Shown: piece by piece, positions 25,580-36,158 of the stretch
How positions within the stretch are numbered: the stretch's first letter is position 1
Layout of the letters: the number at the start of each line of letters is the position of its first letter
Assembly (NCBI GenBank): GCA_938082855.1
Contig: CALKCC010000049.1
Span: 1-44,582 of the forward strand
Source: an uncultured Pirellulaceae bacterium
Lineage (GTDB): Bacteria; Planctomycetota; Planctomycetia; Pirellulales; Pirellulaceae
Length of the DNA: 44,582 nt
Direction: 5' to 3'
The notes under the pieces: model-generated
What the model was told of the DNA's origin: nothing
The model's database searches: none
What the model saw: only the letters and a program-made list of their open reading frames with translations
Program-made: the position numbers and the translations under genes

Positions 25580-27052
25580 ATGTTACGCATTCCCGGTCAA
25601 GCTGGTAAAGATAATTGTGATAAGGGCGTAGGCCCTAGCCGTCGTGATATTCTCCGCGTTGGTGGTTCTGCCATGATGGGCATGTCCCTGGGGCAGATGA
25701 TGGAGCTTCAGAGCGCCAAAGCCAATAACGAAACCACTGGTGGCGGTCCTGGCTGGAACAAAGCCAAGAGCGTGATTCTGGTTTACCTACAGGGTGGCCC
25801 AAGTCATCTGGATCTATGGGATCCTAAAGACGATGTGCCTGATAATGTGCGTAGTGTTTTTAAACGCATTCCTACCAAAGTGCCAGGAATGGACGTCACT
25901 GAAAACCTGCCCAAGCTGGCGCAGATCACTGACAAGCTCACCATGATTCGCTCCATGAGTTACACGCCTGTCGGGCTGTTCAATCACACAGCTGCGATCT
26001 ATCAGATACACACAGGTTACACCGCCGACAAAGTTAGTCCTTCCGGTCAGCTCGAACCTCCGACTCCGAAAGACTTCCCTAACTTCGGTAGTAACATCAT
26101 TCGTATCAAACCTCCGGAAGTCCCAATGCTTCCATTCGTGATGATGCCACGACCACTTCAGGAAAGTAATGTTGTTAACAAATCCGGTACTGCTGGATTC
26201 CTGGGACGTGCTTATGATCCTTATTACTTGTTCCCACCAGGATCTGACCTGGACCAAAGCAAGATGGATAAGATCAACGTCGACGATCTTCAGTTGCGTA
26301 AAGAAGTTTCGACCGGTCGTTTAGATCGTCGAGCTCGCTTACGAGATCTAATCAATCAGGGCATGCCACAAATTGATAAGGCAACGAAAGATTACGGCCT
26401 GAACGAATACTACGATTCAGCAATGAATCTCATTAGCTCGGGTCGCGCTCGAGACGCTTTCGACCTAACGAAAGAATCCAATGCGACACGTGACCGTTAT
26501 GGCCGAACCACCTTTGGTCAAAGCTGTCTGCTGGCTCGCCGTCTTGTCGAAGCCGGGACTCGCGTTGTCGAAGTCATTTGGCCGAAAGTTGCCAACTCCG
26601 ATCGCCATTCGTTCGACGTACACGTCGGCCTTTCAGGTCGTATGAAGAACGAATCGGGACCGATGCTCGATGCGGGTCTTAGTGGTCTGATTGGTGACCT
26701 GGATGAACGTGGAATGCTCGATGACACGCTTGTTGTTGCCATCGGCGAATTTGGCCGTAGCCCGCAACGCGGTGTCAGTACATCAGGGAATTCCAATAGT
26801 GATGACGGACGTGACCACTGGCCATACTGTTATACAGCTATTGCTGCGGGTGCCGGAGTGAAACGTGGATTCGTCTACGGTGAATCTGATAAAACCGGTT
26901 CTGCCCCATTACGTGATCCGGTACACCCAACAGAAATGCTGGCAACGATGTACCACAGCGTTGGGATTAACCCGAATTCGATCGTTTACAATCACTTGAA
27001 TCAGCCTCGTGAACTCGTCAAAGCTGATCCCGTGACCGCGATCTTTAGCTAA
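25580..27052 (+). CDS. DUF1501 family protein with Tat signal
   Basis: A 490-residue protein of the DUF1501 family, very abundant in planctomycetes and related to the alkaline phosphatase/sulfatase superfamily. The N-terminus carries a twin-arginine leader ([20 protein letters not shown], about 20-39), so it is exported folded. Family segments are [74 protein letters not shown] and [21 protein letters not shown]. Members are often paired with a DUF1549/DUF1553 protein, but none is adjacent here. The gene has its own promoter, operator-like palindrome, strong ribosome-binding site and terminator, so it is a tidy single-gene unit that may be well expressed. Confidence 0.93.
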   Translation: MLRIPGQAGKDNCDKGVGPSRRDILRVGGSAMMGMSLGQMMELQSAKANNETTGGGPGWNKAKSVILVYLQGGPSHLDLWDPKDDVPDNVRSVFKRIPTKVPGMDVTENLPKLAQITDKLTMIRSMSYTPVGLFNHTAAIYQIHTGYTADKVSPSGQLEPPTPKDFPNFGSNIIRIKPPEVPMLPFVMMPRPLQESNVVNKSGTAGFLGRAYDPYYLFPPGSDLDQSKMDKINVDDLQLRKEVSTGRLDRRARLRDLINQGMPQIDKATKDYGLNEYYDSAMNLISSGRARDAFDLTKESNATRDRYGRTTFGQSCLLARRLVEAGTRVVEVIWPKVANSDRHSFDVHVGLSGRMKNESGPMLDAGLSGLIGDLDERGMLDDTLVVAIGEFGRSPQRGVSTSGNSNSDDGRDHWPYCYTAIAAGAGVKRGFVYGESDKTGSAPLRDPVHPTEMLATMYHSVGINPNSIVYNHLNQPRELVKADPVTAIFS

Positions 27053-27061
27053 CCAAACAAA

Positions 27062-27104
27062 AACCCCCGAGCCATTGAATGCCTTCAAAGCTCGGGGGTT
27101 TTTT
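27062..27104. terminator. Bidirectional intrinsic terminator between DUF1501 and carB
   Basis: An 11-bp perfect stem (AACCCCCGAGC at 27062-27072 with its complement at 27090-27100) is flanked by T residues on the right and A residues on the left. It can therefore end the rightward DUF1501 transcript and the convergent carB transcript. Confidence 0.93.
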
Positions 27105-27142
27105 ATGCGCTCTTAAGCTCCAAGGCTTAAGCTGTTTCGCCG

Positions 27143-30100
27143 TTAGGCTCGGTCCTGCAAAGCGACGACACTCATGCCTTCTTCCCGCAATGCTTCCATT
27201 GCTTTAACGGCTGCTTCGGCTGCCTGAATAGTCGTAATGCAGGGAACCCCATACTGCACGGCAGCCGCTCGAATTTTTCCTTCGTCGGTGCGTGCGCCTT
27301 TGCCATTGGGCGTGTTCATCGCTAATGTCACTTCTCCATCGATCAGATGGTCGATCAGGTTAGGATGTCCTTCGGCAATTTTCTTCACTCGCTGTACCGG
27401 GATACCAACTTCCTCAATAGACGCCGCGGTACCTTCGGTGGCCATCAGCGTAAAGCCAAGTGCATACAAACGCTTCGCCAGATCTTTAATAATCTCTTTG
27501 TGACGCTGGGTCACGCTGAGGAAGATATTGCCTTCCTTGGGAAGAATAATACCTGCTCCTAATTGGCTCTTGGCAAAGGCAATCGAGAACCTTTCGCTAG
27601 AACCCATGACTTCCCCGGTGGATCGCATTTCCGGTCCAAGAATAATATCGACACCGGCAAATTTACGGAACGGGAAGACACTTTCTTTGACGGAGACATG
27701 TCCTGGAATCGGAGCGGCTTCAATGCCGAGTTCATCCAGAGTCTTACCGGTCATCACCTGAGTAGCAATCTTGGCGACTGGGAAGCCAGTCGCTTTAGCA
27801 ACAAACGGTACAGTACGACTTGCTCGTGGATTAACTTCCAGCACATAGATTTTATGCTCGTCCTCTTCCCGCTTAACCGCGAATTGGATATTCATCAGGC
27901 CGCATACCTGTAATTCCATCGCGAGCGAAACGGTGGCCTTTCGAATTTCTTCAATGACAGGCCCAGGTAGACTATACGGAGGAATCGCACACGCCGAGTC
28001 ACCTGAATGTACTCCGGCTTCTTCGATGTGCTCCATAATGCCGGAGACGACAACTCGGTTGCGATCACAAATGGCATCAACGTCGACTTCCGTGGCATCT
28101 TCGAGGAACTTGTCGATCAGGACAGGCTGGCCCTGAGCCACGACAAAGGCCTCCGCAACGAATCGTTCGAACTGGGCATGATCATAACAGATCTCCATCG
28201 CTCGACCGCCCAATACGAAACTCGGACGAACCAATACCGGGTAACCGATCTCAGCCACTTCCAGTCGAGCTTCTTCCATGTTGCGGGCAATCCCGTTAGG
28301 CGGTTGATGTAGCCCGAGCTTGTTTAACAGCTGCTGGAATTTTTCGCGGTCTTCCGCGGCTTCGATCGTATCCACGGTTGTACCAATAATCGGTACACCG
28401 GCATTCTGTAGGCCACGAGCCAGGTTGAGTGGCGTCTGACCGCCAAATTGTACAATCACACCGTCTGGCTGTACGCGATCGCAAATGTTTAATACATCTT
28501 CAATCGTCAATGGTTCAAAAAACAGTAGATCACTGGTGTCATAGTCCGTACTGACGGTTTCAGGGTTCGAGTTCACCATAATGGACTCGATTCCCATTTC
28601 TCGCAGAGCAAAGCTGGCATGACAACAACAGTAGTCAAACTCGATCCCCTGGCCGATTCGGTTTGGCCCGCCTCCAAGGATCATGATCCGCTTTTTACCC
28701 TCTGGCTTTTCCGGGGCTTCGTTCTCTTCTTCATAAGTCGAGTAGTAATAAGGCGTATAGGCTTCAAACTCAGCAGCACAGGTGTCAACGGATTTGAAGA
28801 CAGGAATCACGCCCTTCTCTTTACGCCATTGACGAACAGCAATTTCGCTGGTGTTTAGTAGCGTTGCGATCTGACGGTCTGAATATCCGTTTTGTTTGAT
28901 TCGTTTGAGCAGTCGCTGATCGATGTTGTCTATCGAACCACAGGCAACGATCTCTTCTTCGATTTCTACCAATTCGTAAAGCTGATCAAGGAACCAGGGG
29001 TCTATATAGGTAATCTCGAACAACTGTTCCGGTGTATAGCCGGCTTTGATTGCATATCGCAAATACCACGCGCGTTCCGAGTTCGGAATGCTCAGTTTCG
29101 ATCGAATTTCTTCATCGCTGGGCTGCTCATCCGTTCCCCATAGATCTTTACCGTCGCACCCAAAACCAAAGCGGCCGACCTCGAGTCCACGCAATGCCTT
29201 TTGGAAAGACTCTTTAAATGTCCGTCCAATGGCCATGGTCTCACCAACACTCTTCATTTGTGTCGTGAGAGTCGAATCTGCTTCCGGGAACTTCTCAAAC
29301 GCAAAGCGAGGAATCTTCGTGACGACATAGTCGATCGTGGGCTCAAAGCAGGCGAGCGTCTCACGAGTAATGTCATTCTTCAATTCGTTCAGGCTGTATC
29401 CAACGGCTAACTTCGCGGCGATCTTCGCGATTGGGAAACCCGTTGCTTTACTTGCCAGGGCACTGGAGCGACTTACTCTCGGATTCATTTCAATCACGAT
29501 CATTCGGCCATCGTCCGGATTGATCGCAAACTGAATATTCGATCCACCTGTTTCAACACCAAGTTCACGAATCACCGCAAGCGATGCATCTCGCATTCGC
29601 TGGTACTCTTTATCGGTCAACGTTTGAGCTGGAGCCACGGTGATCGAGTCACCCGTGTGAATTCCCATCGGGTCGAAGTTTTCGATGGCACAGATAATGA
29701 CGACGTTGTCATCCTTATCCCGCATCACTTCCATTTCATATTCTTTCCAGCCAATGATGGACTCTTCCACCAACACTTCCGTCACTGGAGACTGATCCAA
29801 ACCGCTGCGAACGAGCGTATCAAACTCTTCACGGTTATAGGCAATGGCCGACCCTGCTCCACCCATCGTAAATGAGGGGCGAATGACCGCGGGCAATCCA
29901 ATCTCACCAAGGAAGCCCCGAGCTTCTTCAATCGTGTGAACCGTTTGGCCATGACAAACATCCAGGCCAATCTTTTCCATCGCCACCTTAAATTGGTCAC
30001 GCTCTTCTGCTTTGGCAATCACCGCTGCATTCGCAGCTATCATCTCGACGCCATGTTTTTCGAGCACGCCGTGGCGGTCCAAATCCATTGCTACATTGAG

Positions 30101-30385
30101 ACCGGTTTGCCCGCCAAGCGTTGGCAGCATGGCGTCGGGCTTCTCTTTGGCAATAACTTTTTCAACCATCTCCCAGGTTAAAGGCTCGATATACGTTCGA
30201 TCCGCGACAGACGGGTCCGTCATAATCGTCGCTGGATTGGAGTTAACCAACACAACCTCGTAGCCTTCTTCACGTAAGGCTTTACAAGCCTGTGTTCCTG
30301 AATAATCAAATTCACATGCCTGACCAATCACAATCGGTCCGGATCCAATAAGCAAAATCTTTTTAATGTCGTCGCGACGTGGCAC
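27143..30385 (-). CDS. carB: Carbamoyl-phosphate synthase large subunit
   Basis: A 1080-residue subunit of normal length that makes carbamoyl phosphate from bicarbonate, ammonia and two ATP for arginine and pyrimidines. It has the duplicated ATP-grasp architecture: first half beginning [20 protein letters not shown] with [11 protein letters not shown] and EYEMEVMRD; second half beginning [20 protein letters not shown] with [11 protein letters not shown]; and a C-terminal MGS-like allosteric domain ([20 protein letters not shown] onward, about 945-1080). Both halves contain N-P-R ([19 protein letters not shown]). The glutaminase subunit gene carA is not in the window. carB is divergent from argH across a 332-bp region. 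Confidence 0.98.
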   Translation of the reverse strand: MPRRDDIKKILLIGSGPIVIGQACEFDYSGTQACKALREEGYEVVLVNSNPATIMTDPSVADRTYIEPLTWEMVEKVIAKEKPDAMLPTLGGQTGLNVAMDLDRHGVLEKHGVEMIAANAAVIAKAEERDQFKVAMEKIGLDVCHGQTVHTIEEARGFLGEIGLPAVIRPSFTMGGAGSAIAYNREEFDTLVRSGLDQSPVTEVLVEESIIGWKEYEMEVMRDKDDNVVIICAIENFDPMGIHTGDSITVAPAQTLTDKEYQRMRDASLAVIRELGVETGGSNIQFAINPDDGRMIVIEMNPRVSRSSALASKATGFPIAKIAAKLAVGYSLNELKNDITRETLACFEPTIDYVVTKIPRFAFEKFPEADSTLTTQMKSVGETMAIGRTFKESFQKALRGLEVGRFGFGCDGKDLWGTDEQPSDEEIRSKLSIPNSERAWYLRYAIKAGYTPEQLFEITYIDPWFLDQLYELVEIEEEIVACGSIDNIDQRLLKRIKQNGYSDRQIATLLNTSEIAVRQWRKEKGVIPVFKSVDTCAAEFEAYTPYYYSTYEEENEAPEKPEGKKRIMILGGGPNRIGQGIEFDYCCCHASFALREMGIESIMVNSNPETVSTDYDTSDLLFFEPLTIEDVLNICDRVQPDGVIVQFGGQTPLNLARGLQNAGVPIIGTTVDTIEAAEDREKFQQLLNKLGLHQPPNGIARNMEEARLEVAEIGYPVLVRPSFVLGGRAMEICYDHAQFERFVAEAFVVAQGQPVLIDKFLEDATEVDVDAICDRNRVVVSGIMEHIEEAGVHSGDSACAIPPYSLPGPVIEEIRKATVSLAMELQVCGLMNIQFAVKREEDEHKIYVLEVNPRASRTVPFVAKATGFPVAKIATQVMTGKTLDELGIEAAPIPGHVSVKESVFPFRKFAGVDIILGPEMRSTGEVMGSSERFSIAFAKSQLGAGIILPKEGNIFLSVTQRHKEIIKDLAKRLYALGFTLMATEGTAASIEEVGIPVQRVKKIAEGHPNLIDHLIDGEVTLAMNTPNGKGARTDEGKIRAAAVQYGVPCITTIQAAEAAVKAMEALREEGMSVVALQDRA

Positions 30386-30717
30386 CGGCTATTACTTTCT
30401 GTGTCTATGATTCAATTGAAGCTGGTTCAATATCCGCGCTTTCTTCCTTCTATAATTGCCCTCGGGCAGCTCCTGATCACTGTGTAGTCTCGTCCTCAAA
30501 AAAACGTTCCACACAGTTCTCGACAGAATTAGCGCATAAAATTTCCTGATTTTATCCCGCCGGATACCCTTTTAGCAAGCGGCCCAAGGTTAATTTTACA
30601 AGTTCGAGGACGCTATTCCCTGATGGCCCTCTGACTCGCCGCTCGTTGACAGTCCAGAAGCTCGTATCTAGCATGAACACTTCCTAACCTCCTTTTCCTC
30701 AGCATGTAAGAGTAGTC
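30386..30717. other. Divergent carB/argH intergenic region
   Basis: 332 bp containing the promoters for both genes. Visible elements are a TTCAATTGAA palindrome (30411-30420), a TATAAT hexamer at 30451-30456 without a good -35, and the inverted repeat at 30536-30555. No gene, T-box or riboswitch was recognised. Confidence 0.55.
30536..30555. promoter_or_regulatory. AT-rich inverted repeat between carB and argH
   Basis: ATAAAAT-TTCCTG-ATTTTAT is a perfect 7-6-7 inverted repeat about 150 bp upstream of carB and 160 bp upstream of argH. Its position suits a shared operator, though it does not match the classical ARG box. Confidence 0.3.
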
Positions 30718-32097
30718 GTGGCCAGTCCTTCAAGATCAGGCGTTTTTGCGAAAGATACCGATAGTCGAGTTGAGCTTTTTACTGAGAGCATCAGCTTTGA
30801 CGCTCGCCTCTATGCGCACGATATCCAGGGCTCGATCGCCCATGCCCAAATGCTTGAAAAAGTCGGGATCTTGACTGAGGAAGAACGTCAGGCAATCGAA
30901 TCCACGTTGCTGGAAATCAAACAAGACATCGAAGACGGCAATTTTACAACTTCGATTTCTCTTGAAGACATCCACATGCATATCGAGAAGATGCTGATCG
31001 ATAAGCTGGGAGACACCGGGCGAAAACTACATACAGGACGCAGTCGAAACGATCAGGTCAGTACAGACTTCCGATTATGGATTCGAGATGCACTCGATCG
31101 CGTCGATCAGTTGCTGCTGCAGCTACAGCAAGCGTTTGTCGGGCGATGCGATCAGGACTTCGAAACGATCATTCCCGCATACACACACCTGCAACGAGCC
31201 CAGCCAGTGCTGGCCTCTCATTACTGGCTTGCGTATTGTGAAAAATTTCAGCGAGATCGTGAGAGGATTGCTGATTGCCGAAAGCGACTCAATGTCTCTA
31301 GCCTCGGTGTTGCCGCTCTGGCCGGCACGTCCATTCCCATTGACCGGCAAGATACCGCTGAACGATTGGGATTTGCAGATGTGGCTGCCAATAGCCTGGA
31401 CGTCTCGAGCGATAGAGACTTCGTGCTGGAATCAGCCTTTGCACTGTCTGTGATATCGACCCATTTAAGTAGCTGGGCCGAAGAGTGGATTCTGTGGAAA
31501 ACAGTCGAGTTCGATTTTATCGATCTTCCACACGACTTCTGCACCGGGTCTTCTATCATGCCCCAAAAGATTAATCCGGATATTCTCGAACTAGTGAGAG
31601 GCAAAACAGGCCGAGTCATCGGCAGCCTGCAAACACTATTGGTGCTCGTCAAAGGTCTACCTCTGGCTTACAACCGAGATCTCCAAGAAGATAAGCCCGC
31701 CTTATTTGATGCCTTTGATACGGTGGAAGCCTGTCTCGATATTGCCGCTCCGTTGGTAGAAGGAGCTCGTATCAAAGTGGACAGCATCAATGCGAGACTC
31801 GAAAAAGGTTTCCTAGATGCCACTTCGTTGATGGAATATCTAATCCTCAATGGCATCCCCCAACGGACTGCACACCATATGGTCGGCTCGCTGGTTGGAT
31901 TGGCGACTGAAAACAACACGACTCTAGCTGAACTTCCTTTAGAGGAGTTCCAAAAGCTTTCGCCCGATTTGGACGAAAAGATATATGGAGTACTAGGTGT
32001 GAAAAACGCCATAGCAGCATTCAAAAGCTATGGTTCTACCGCACCTGACCAGGTTAAATCCCAGATTTCCGCTTGGAAAACACGTTTGGGACTCTAG
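30718..32097 (+). CDS. argH: Argininosuccinate lyase
   Basis: A 459-residue cytoplasmic enzyme cleaving argininosuccinate to arginine and fumarate. Family features are [20 protein letters not shown], the [14 protein letters not shown] segment, [27 protein letters not shown] and the fumarase-superfamily signature [12 protein letters not shown] with the catalytic serine in the loop just before it. The length is normal for the family. The start is GTG at 30718 and no ATG lies near the conserved N-terminus. It is divergent from carB, which supplies carbamoyl phosphate to the same pathway. 100 bp separate it from the next gene. Confidence 0.97.
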   Translation: MASPSRSGVFAKDTDSRVELFTESISFDARLYAHDIQGSIAHAQMLEKVGILTEEERQAIESTLLEIKQDIEDGNFTTSISLEDIHMHIEKMLIDKLGDTGRKLHTGRSRNDQVSTDFRLWIRDALDRVDQLLLQLQQAFVGRCDQDFETIIPAYTHLQRAQPVLASHYWLAYCEKFQRDRERIADCRKRLNVSSLGVAALAGTSIPIDRQDTAERLGFADVAANSLDVSSDRDFVLESAFALSVISTHLSSWAEEWILWKTVEFDFIDLPHDFCTGSSIMPQKINPDILELVRGKTGRVIGSLQTLLVLVKGLPLAYNRDLQEDKPALFDAFDTVEACLDIAAPLVEGARIKVDSINARLEKGFLDATSLMEYLILNGIPQRTAHHMVGSLVGLATENNTTLAELPLEEFQKLSPDLDEKIYGVLGVKNAIAAFKSYGSTAPDQVKSQISAWKTRLGL

Positions 32098-32197
32098 CCT
32101 AACCCCTCATAACTCCTTTATTTTTAATGACTTACAACAATTGTGTCGCTGTGCGCGCAATATCGTGGTAAGTTGCGGCTATTGGGTGGTTTAGGTT

Positions 32198-34711
32198 ATG
32201 TTTAGCGACTCCATTAAACAGCGATTCAACACTGGTATCTTCAACACGAAGGCCTTTTTGTGTCTCGTAACGCTGATTTGCGGTATTTTTTCTGAAAATA
32301 TTTTTGCTCAAAACAACCCTTTTGGAGCACCCGCGGCCCAGCCTGGAGGAGCAAATCCAGCAGCGCCGGGGGGCAATATCGCCGCGGATCCACTAGCTGA
32401 TGAGACCAATCTGATCATCCGGCAGTTGTTAATTGAAGACCCCAACACGCCGCTAGAACTTGCCGATGCGATTCGACTTTCGGTTCAGCTGGGACGTACT
32501 GACATCGCCCGTCGATTTATCAAAAAGTTTGATACTCTGATGCCCTCGCCCAAGGAATGCTCTGACATCCAGCGTTCGTTGAACTCGGCCTTCTTATATG
32601 AAATAGCTACGCATTCGAAACTGCAGCCTGATGGAGATCGGTTCGTCGCAACAATACGCTCGGGGGCCATTGAATACCTGCGGGATGACGCCCGTGTTGC
32701 TCGACTGATCCTTGATCTTGGAAGTGACGATTCTTTCGTACGTCGCCGAGCCACCACTGAATTGAGAGCATCTAATGTTAATGCTGCGGTGGCACTGGGA
32801 ATTGCCTTAGGCGATCCTGCTCATGAGGATTATTACCCCGCTGTTGAAACGGCGTTGGTGGGCATGGGTGATGTTGCCGTAGAACCGACGATTGGATTTT
32901 TAGGCGTTGATGACCCCGATCACAAAGCACGAATCATATCTGCGTTGGGGCGTCTGGGAGCGATTCGAATTGCTGATCGGATTGTTGCATTCACGATCAA
33001 CGAACCGGCAGATTCACCTGTCGGAGCTGCTGCTCGCAAGGCTATTACGCGAATTGTGGGAGTACTTCCCTCTCAAGCGGAAGCAGCACAGTTTCTAAAG
33101 CAACAATTTGGCCGCTATCTTGAAGGCGACCTAATGCTTCCTCAGGATAGTCAGGGGCGGCTTTTGCTTTGGACCTATGACAGTGAACAGGGTACGGTGG
33201 TTCCCGAGCTACGAGACTCACGTATTATCAGTCTGGCCTACGCTACCGTTGTCGCTCGAGATCTCTACAGCCTGGACTTGGAAAACGCTGAATACAAACA
33301 GCTCTTCCTCCGAAGCGTATTGGAATCCAGTAAAGTTCTCAATGGAGTGAATCAGCCACTAAGTCAGGGCACACATGATTTAATTAGCCAGGAAAGTCCG
33401 TCGTACGTTCTCGAATTATTAGAACACTGTCTTGAAACCCAGCACTATCCTGCCGCCGTGGGCGCCGCCGAGGTGCTGGGGGATATCGGAGATGAAAGCC
33501 TTCTATACTCCACAACCGGCCGCCCCACTCGCTTGATTCAGGCATTAAACAACCCTAGCCGGCGAGTCCGCTTTGCCGTTGCTAATGCTATTTTCAAATT
33601 GAACCCGACACGCCCTTTCCCCGGTAGCAGTTATGTCTCCGGGGCTGCAGCCTATTTCATTCAAACAGCAGGGACTCGCAAAGCCATCGCTGCGGACGTT
33701 AAACCTGACCGTTCTCTTAAATGGGCTGGCCTGTTATCGCAGGCCGGGTTTGAGGGCGAACGGGTGTTAACCGGCAAGGACTTAATTAAACGAGCTCAGC
33801 AAAACCCTGATTGCGAGTTTATTCTGCTAGGCGAAGCCATTCAAAATCCTGGCCTCAATGAAACCGTTTACTCTCTTCGTAATGACCCGCGGACGGCGAA
33901 CATCCCCATCGGCATTATCATCGACGATATTCCCAATTTGGATATTGAGTTTGCCCGTGTCGTCGAAGAGAGTGTTACCGGGAAAGACGAAAACGGCTTC
34001 TTTAAAAACCCTGTGTTGCACCGAGCGGAGATCGCAACGAATCCTGCTTACAAACTTCGCTCGATTAAGTACGACATTGGAACACTCGAGAAGTCGACCC
34101 AGGAAGAAAGTACAAAAACGCTTCCATCGATCGAGGGCAATAAAGACCGCTCGCGTGCCCAACGATTGGCAGATGTCGATCCGCTTACTTTCGCTTTATT
34201 TGAGCCACAAACGGCTGATCAAACCCTTTTTCAAACACGCCGCCTTCGACAAGCCGTTGCGTTTCAGGCAATCACGGTCGATGAGCGATTAGCTCAAGCC
34301 AATACCTGCCTAAAGTGGTTTGGTACGATTCTGGCGGATCAGTCCAAGTACGGTTTTTATAATCCTGTCCGCCATCAACAGCCCATGATTGACGCGTTGT
34401 TCTTCCCACTCCTTTGCCAGCCCGCCACCGAGGCTCTGGCCAACGTCCCAACTTCCGAAGCACAAAAGGCGCTATTAACACTTGCCAGTCAGAATACTGA
34501 AATCCTTGAAAACCGAAAACTGGCTGCTGTTGCGTTTGGCAAACATGTTGAACAAAATCGCCTGCTGCTAACTCGCGGTGAGATCGAGCAACAATATGAG
34601 CTCTACAACAAGAACATCGATGGCCTCCAGGAAGAGCTCGATATCCTCGGCGGACTCTTGGATTCTATTGAAGCTCCGACCATGCCGATTCGTGTGAGTT
34701 CTGACGAATAA
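32198..34711 (+). CDS. Large exported HEAT-repeat protein with a receiver-like domain
   Basis: An 837-residue protein of unknown function. A signal peptide (KAFLCLVTLICGIFSENIFAQ, about 19-39) is followed by a Pro/Gly/Ala-rich linker (40-65). HEAT-like helical repeats occupy about 150-290 (DDSFVRRRATTELRASN, VGMGDVAVEPTIGFL, ALGRLGAIRIADRIVAF) and about 390-475 (VGAAEVLGDIGDESLL, RVRFAVANAIFKLNP). A region at about 488-595 reads like an alpha/beta receiver fold: KAIAADVKPDRSLKWAGLL, CEFILLGEAIQNPG, YSLRNDPRTANIPIGIIIDD. The position of the phospho-acceptor Asp is not conserved. A helical C-terminal region follows. It is probably a periplasmic scaffold. The next gene encodes a sigma-54 activator on the same strand, 118 bp downstream. 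Confidence 0.78.
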   Translation: MFSDSIKQRFNTGIFNTKAFLCLVTLICGIFSENIFAQNNPFGAPAAQPGGANPAAPGGNIAADPLADETNLIIRQLLIEDPNTPLELADAIRLSVQLGRTDIARRFIKKFDTLMPSPKECSDIQRSLNSAFLYEIATHSKLQPDGDRFVATIRSGAIEYLRDDARVARLILDLGSDDSFVRRRATTELRASNVNAAVALGIALGDPAHEDYYPAVETALVGMGDVAVEPTIGFLGVDDPDHKARIISALGRLGAIRIADRIVAFTINEPADSPVGAAARKAITRIVGVLPSQAEAAQFLKQQFGRYLEGDLMLPQDSQGRLLLWTYDSEQGTVVPELRDSRIISLAYATVVARDLYSLDLENAEYKQLFLRSVLESSKVLNGVNQPLSQGTHDLISQESPSYVLELLEHCLETQHYPAAVGAAEVLGDIGDESLLYSTTGRPTRLIQALNNPSRRVRFAVANAIFKLNPTRPFPGSSYVSGAAAYFIQTAGTRKAIAADVKPDRSLKWAGLLSQAGFEGERVLTGKDLIKRAQQNPDCEFILLGEAIQNPGLNETVYSLRNDPRTANIPIGIIIDDIPNLDIEFARVVEESVTGKDENGFFKNPVLHRAEIATNPAYKLRSIKYDIGTLEKSTQEESTKTLPSIEGNKDRSRAQRLADVDPLTFALFEPQTADQTLFQTRRLRQAVAFQAITVDERLAQANTCLKWFGTILADQSKYGFYNPVRHQQPMIDALFFPLLCQPATEALANVPTSEAQKALLTLASQNTEILENRKLAAVAFGKHVEQNRLLLTRGEIEQQYELYNKNIDGLQEELDILGGLLDSIEAPTMPIRVSSDE

Positions 34712-34829
34712 CCTCATTCAACCGCATACTCAGCTTTTTAGATGTTGTTACAATCAAGATTATCAGGCGGGGCTAAGCCAGTAGGGGTTGGCCAACTTTT
34801 CTTTTGTCCTGGAGCCATTGTTTAAAGTC

Positions 34830-35942
34830 ATGGCTACATCCGAGCCATTTGGATCATCCGATGAGTCTTCCGGTTTTTTGAACCGGACGTCTGCAGGGAA
34901 TTCCCCCGACTCATTTGCCATCGATGGAATTATTGGTTCCAGCCAGGCGATGCAACAGGTCTACCAACTGACTCAACAAGTTGCAAAAAGTGATGCCTCC
35001 GTTTTACTGTTGGGTGAAACCGGAACTGGTAAGGAATTGATAGCCAATGCTATTCACCAACTCAGCAATCGGGACAACGGACCGTTTGTCAAAGTCAACT
35101 GCGGAGCATTGAGCGAGAGCCTTCTCGAAAGCGAACTCTTTGGACACGTAAAAGGATCGTTTACGGGAGCGGTTAGCAATCGCACGGGGCGGTTTGAGGC
35201 GGCTCATTCAGGGACCATCTTCTTAGACGAAATTAATTCCACCACGCTGCAACTTCAGGTCAAGCTATTACGTGTCCTGCAGGAACGAGAATTTGAGCGT
35301 GTTGGTGACACGCAAACCATCAGCATTGATACGCGGGTGATCGCGGCAAGTAACCGTGATCTCATGGATGAAGTCAACGAGGGCCGCTTTAGAGAGGATG
35401 TCTACTGGCGATTGAATGTTGTGCCCATTGAAATTCCACCTCTGCGAGACCGCCGCGAAGACATCCCTCAGCTCGTGACGTTTTTCCTAAATCACTACAA
35501 CGAAGCTTACGATCGGTATGTCGTCCACATCTCGAAAGATGTATTCACCGCGCTTCAGCAATATCACCGGCCGGGAAATGTTCGCGAACTTCAAAACTAT
35601 GTTGAACGGGCTGTCGTGATGGCCACCGGTGACGAGTTCACCATGAATCTGCTGCCTCCTTCTGTGCTGGGGAATGACCCTAAACCAGTAAAACCAAGAG
35701 GGGGTAAGCCCGTAGATTTACGCGATCTGAACATCATGCTGGTAAAACAGGGGCTACAGGACCTGAACCCCACAGATGGAAATCTACACGCCAAGTTGGT
35801 GGAAAGTCTCGAACGAGAGCTCATTCATCAGGTTTTACTGGCTTGTGGTGGTACTCAAACCAAAGCCGCTGCCATGCTGGGCATCAACCGAAATACTCTA
35901 CATAAAAAAATCAAAGAGCTTGGACTCGATCAGCACGAATAA
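34830..35942 (+). CDS. Orphan sigma-54-dependent activator (AAA+ and Fis-type HTH)
   Basis: A 370-residue bacterial enhancer-binding protein. After about 33 residues without any sensory domain comes the AAA+ domain: [15 protein letters not shown] (Walker A), [16 protein letters not shown] (GAFTGA loop with Ser for Ala), GTIFLDEIN (Walker B), [22 protein letters not shown] and the arginine-finger region, ending at [16 protein letters not shown]. The C-terminal Fis-type helix-turn-helix is [28 protein letters not shown]. It binds upstream sites and remodels sigma-54 polymerase. With no receiver, GAF or PAS domain it must be controlled by amount or by a partner protein. ATG 34830 is preferred to TTG 34788. 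Confidence 0.92.
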   Translation: MATSEPFGSSDESSGFLNRTSAGNSPDSFAIDGIIGSSQAMQQVYQLTQQVAKSDASVLLLGETGTGKELIANAIHQLSNRDNGPFVKVNCGALSESLLESELFGHVKGSFTGAVSNRTGRFEAAHSGTIFLDEINSTTLQLQVKLLRVLQEREFERVGDTQTISIDTRVIAASNRDLMDEVNEGRFREDVYWRLNVVPIEIPPLRDRREDIPQLVTFFLNHYNEAYDRYVVHISKDVFTALQQYHRPGNVRELQNYVERAVVMATGDEFTMNLLPPSVLGNDPKPVKPRGGKPVDLRDLNIMLVKQGLQDLNPTDGNLHAKLVESLERELIHQVLLACGGTQTKAAAMLGINRNTLHKKIKELGLDQHE

Positions 35943-36158
35943 ACGCTCGGAATAGCGGCTCCGAGGTACCAGTTATAACGACTGTGTCAGACATACGTGG
36001 TTTTGCGAAACGAATCCGGTTTGCTTTAATTTTGCCCACTTCACTAGGTTGGCCCCTACGGGATAAAATTAACCGTAGCAGGATGGATTCTCTATTACGA
36101 CCTTTGGCAAACGGCTTGCCGAAGATGCTTCCAATTTAACTTTTGGTACTCGATCGAG

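Noticed and set aside
27237-30263. Many plus-strand frames across carB
   Set aside because: Antisense shadows of a fully recognisable 1080-residue CarB.
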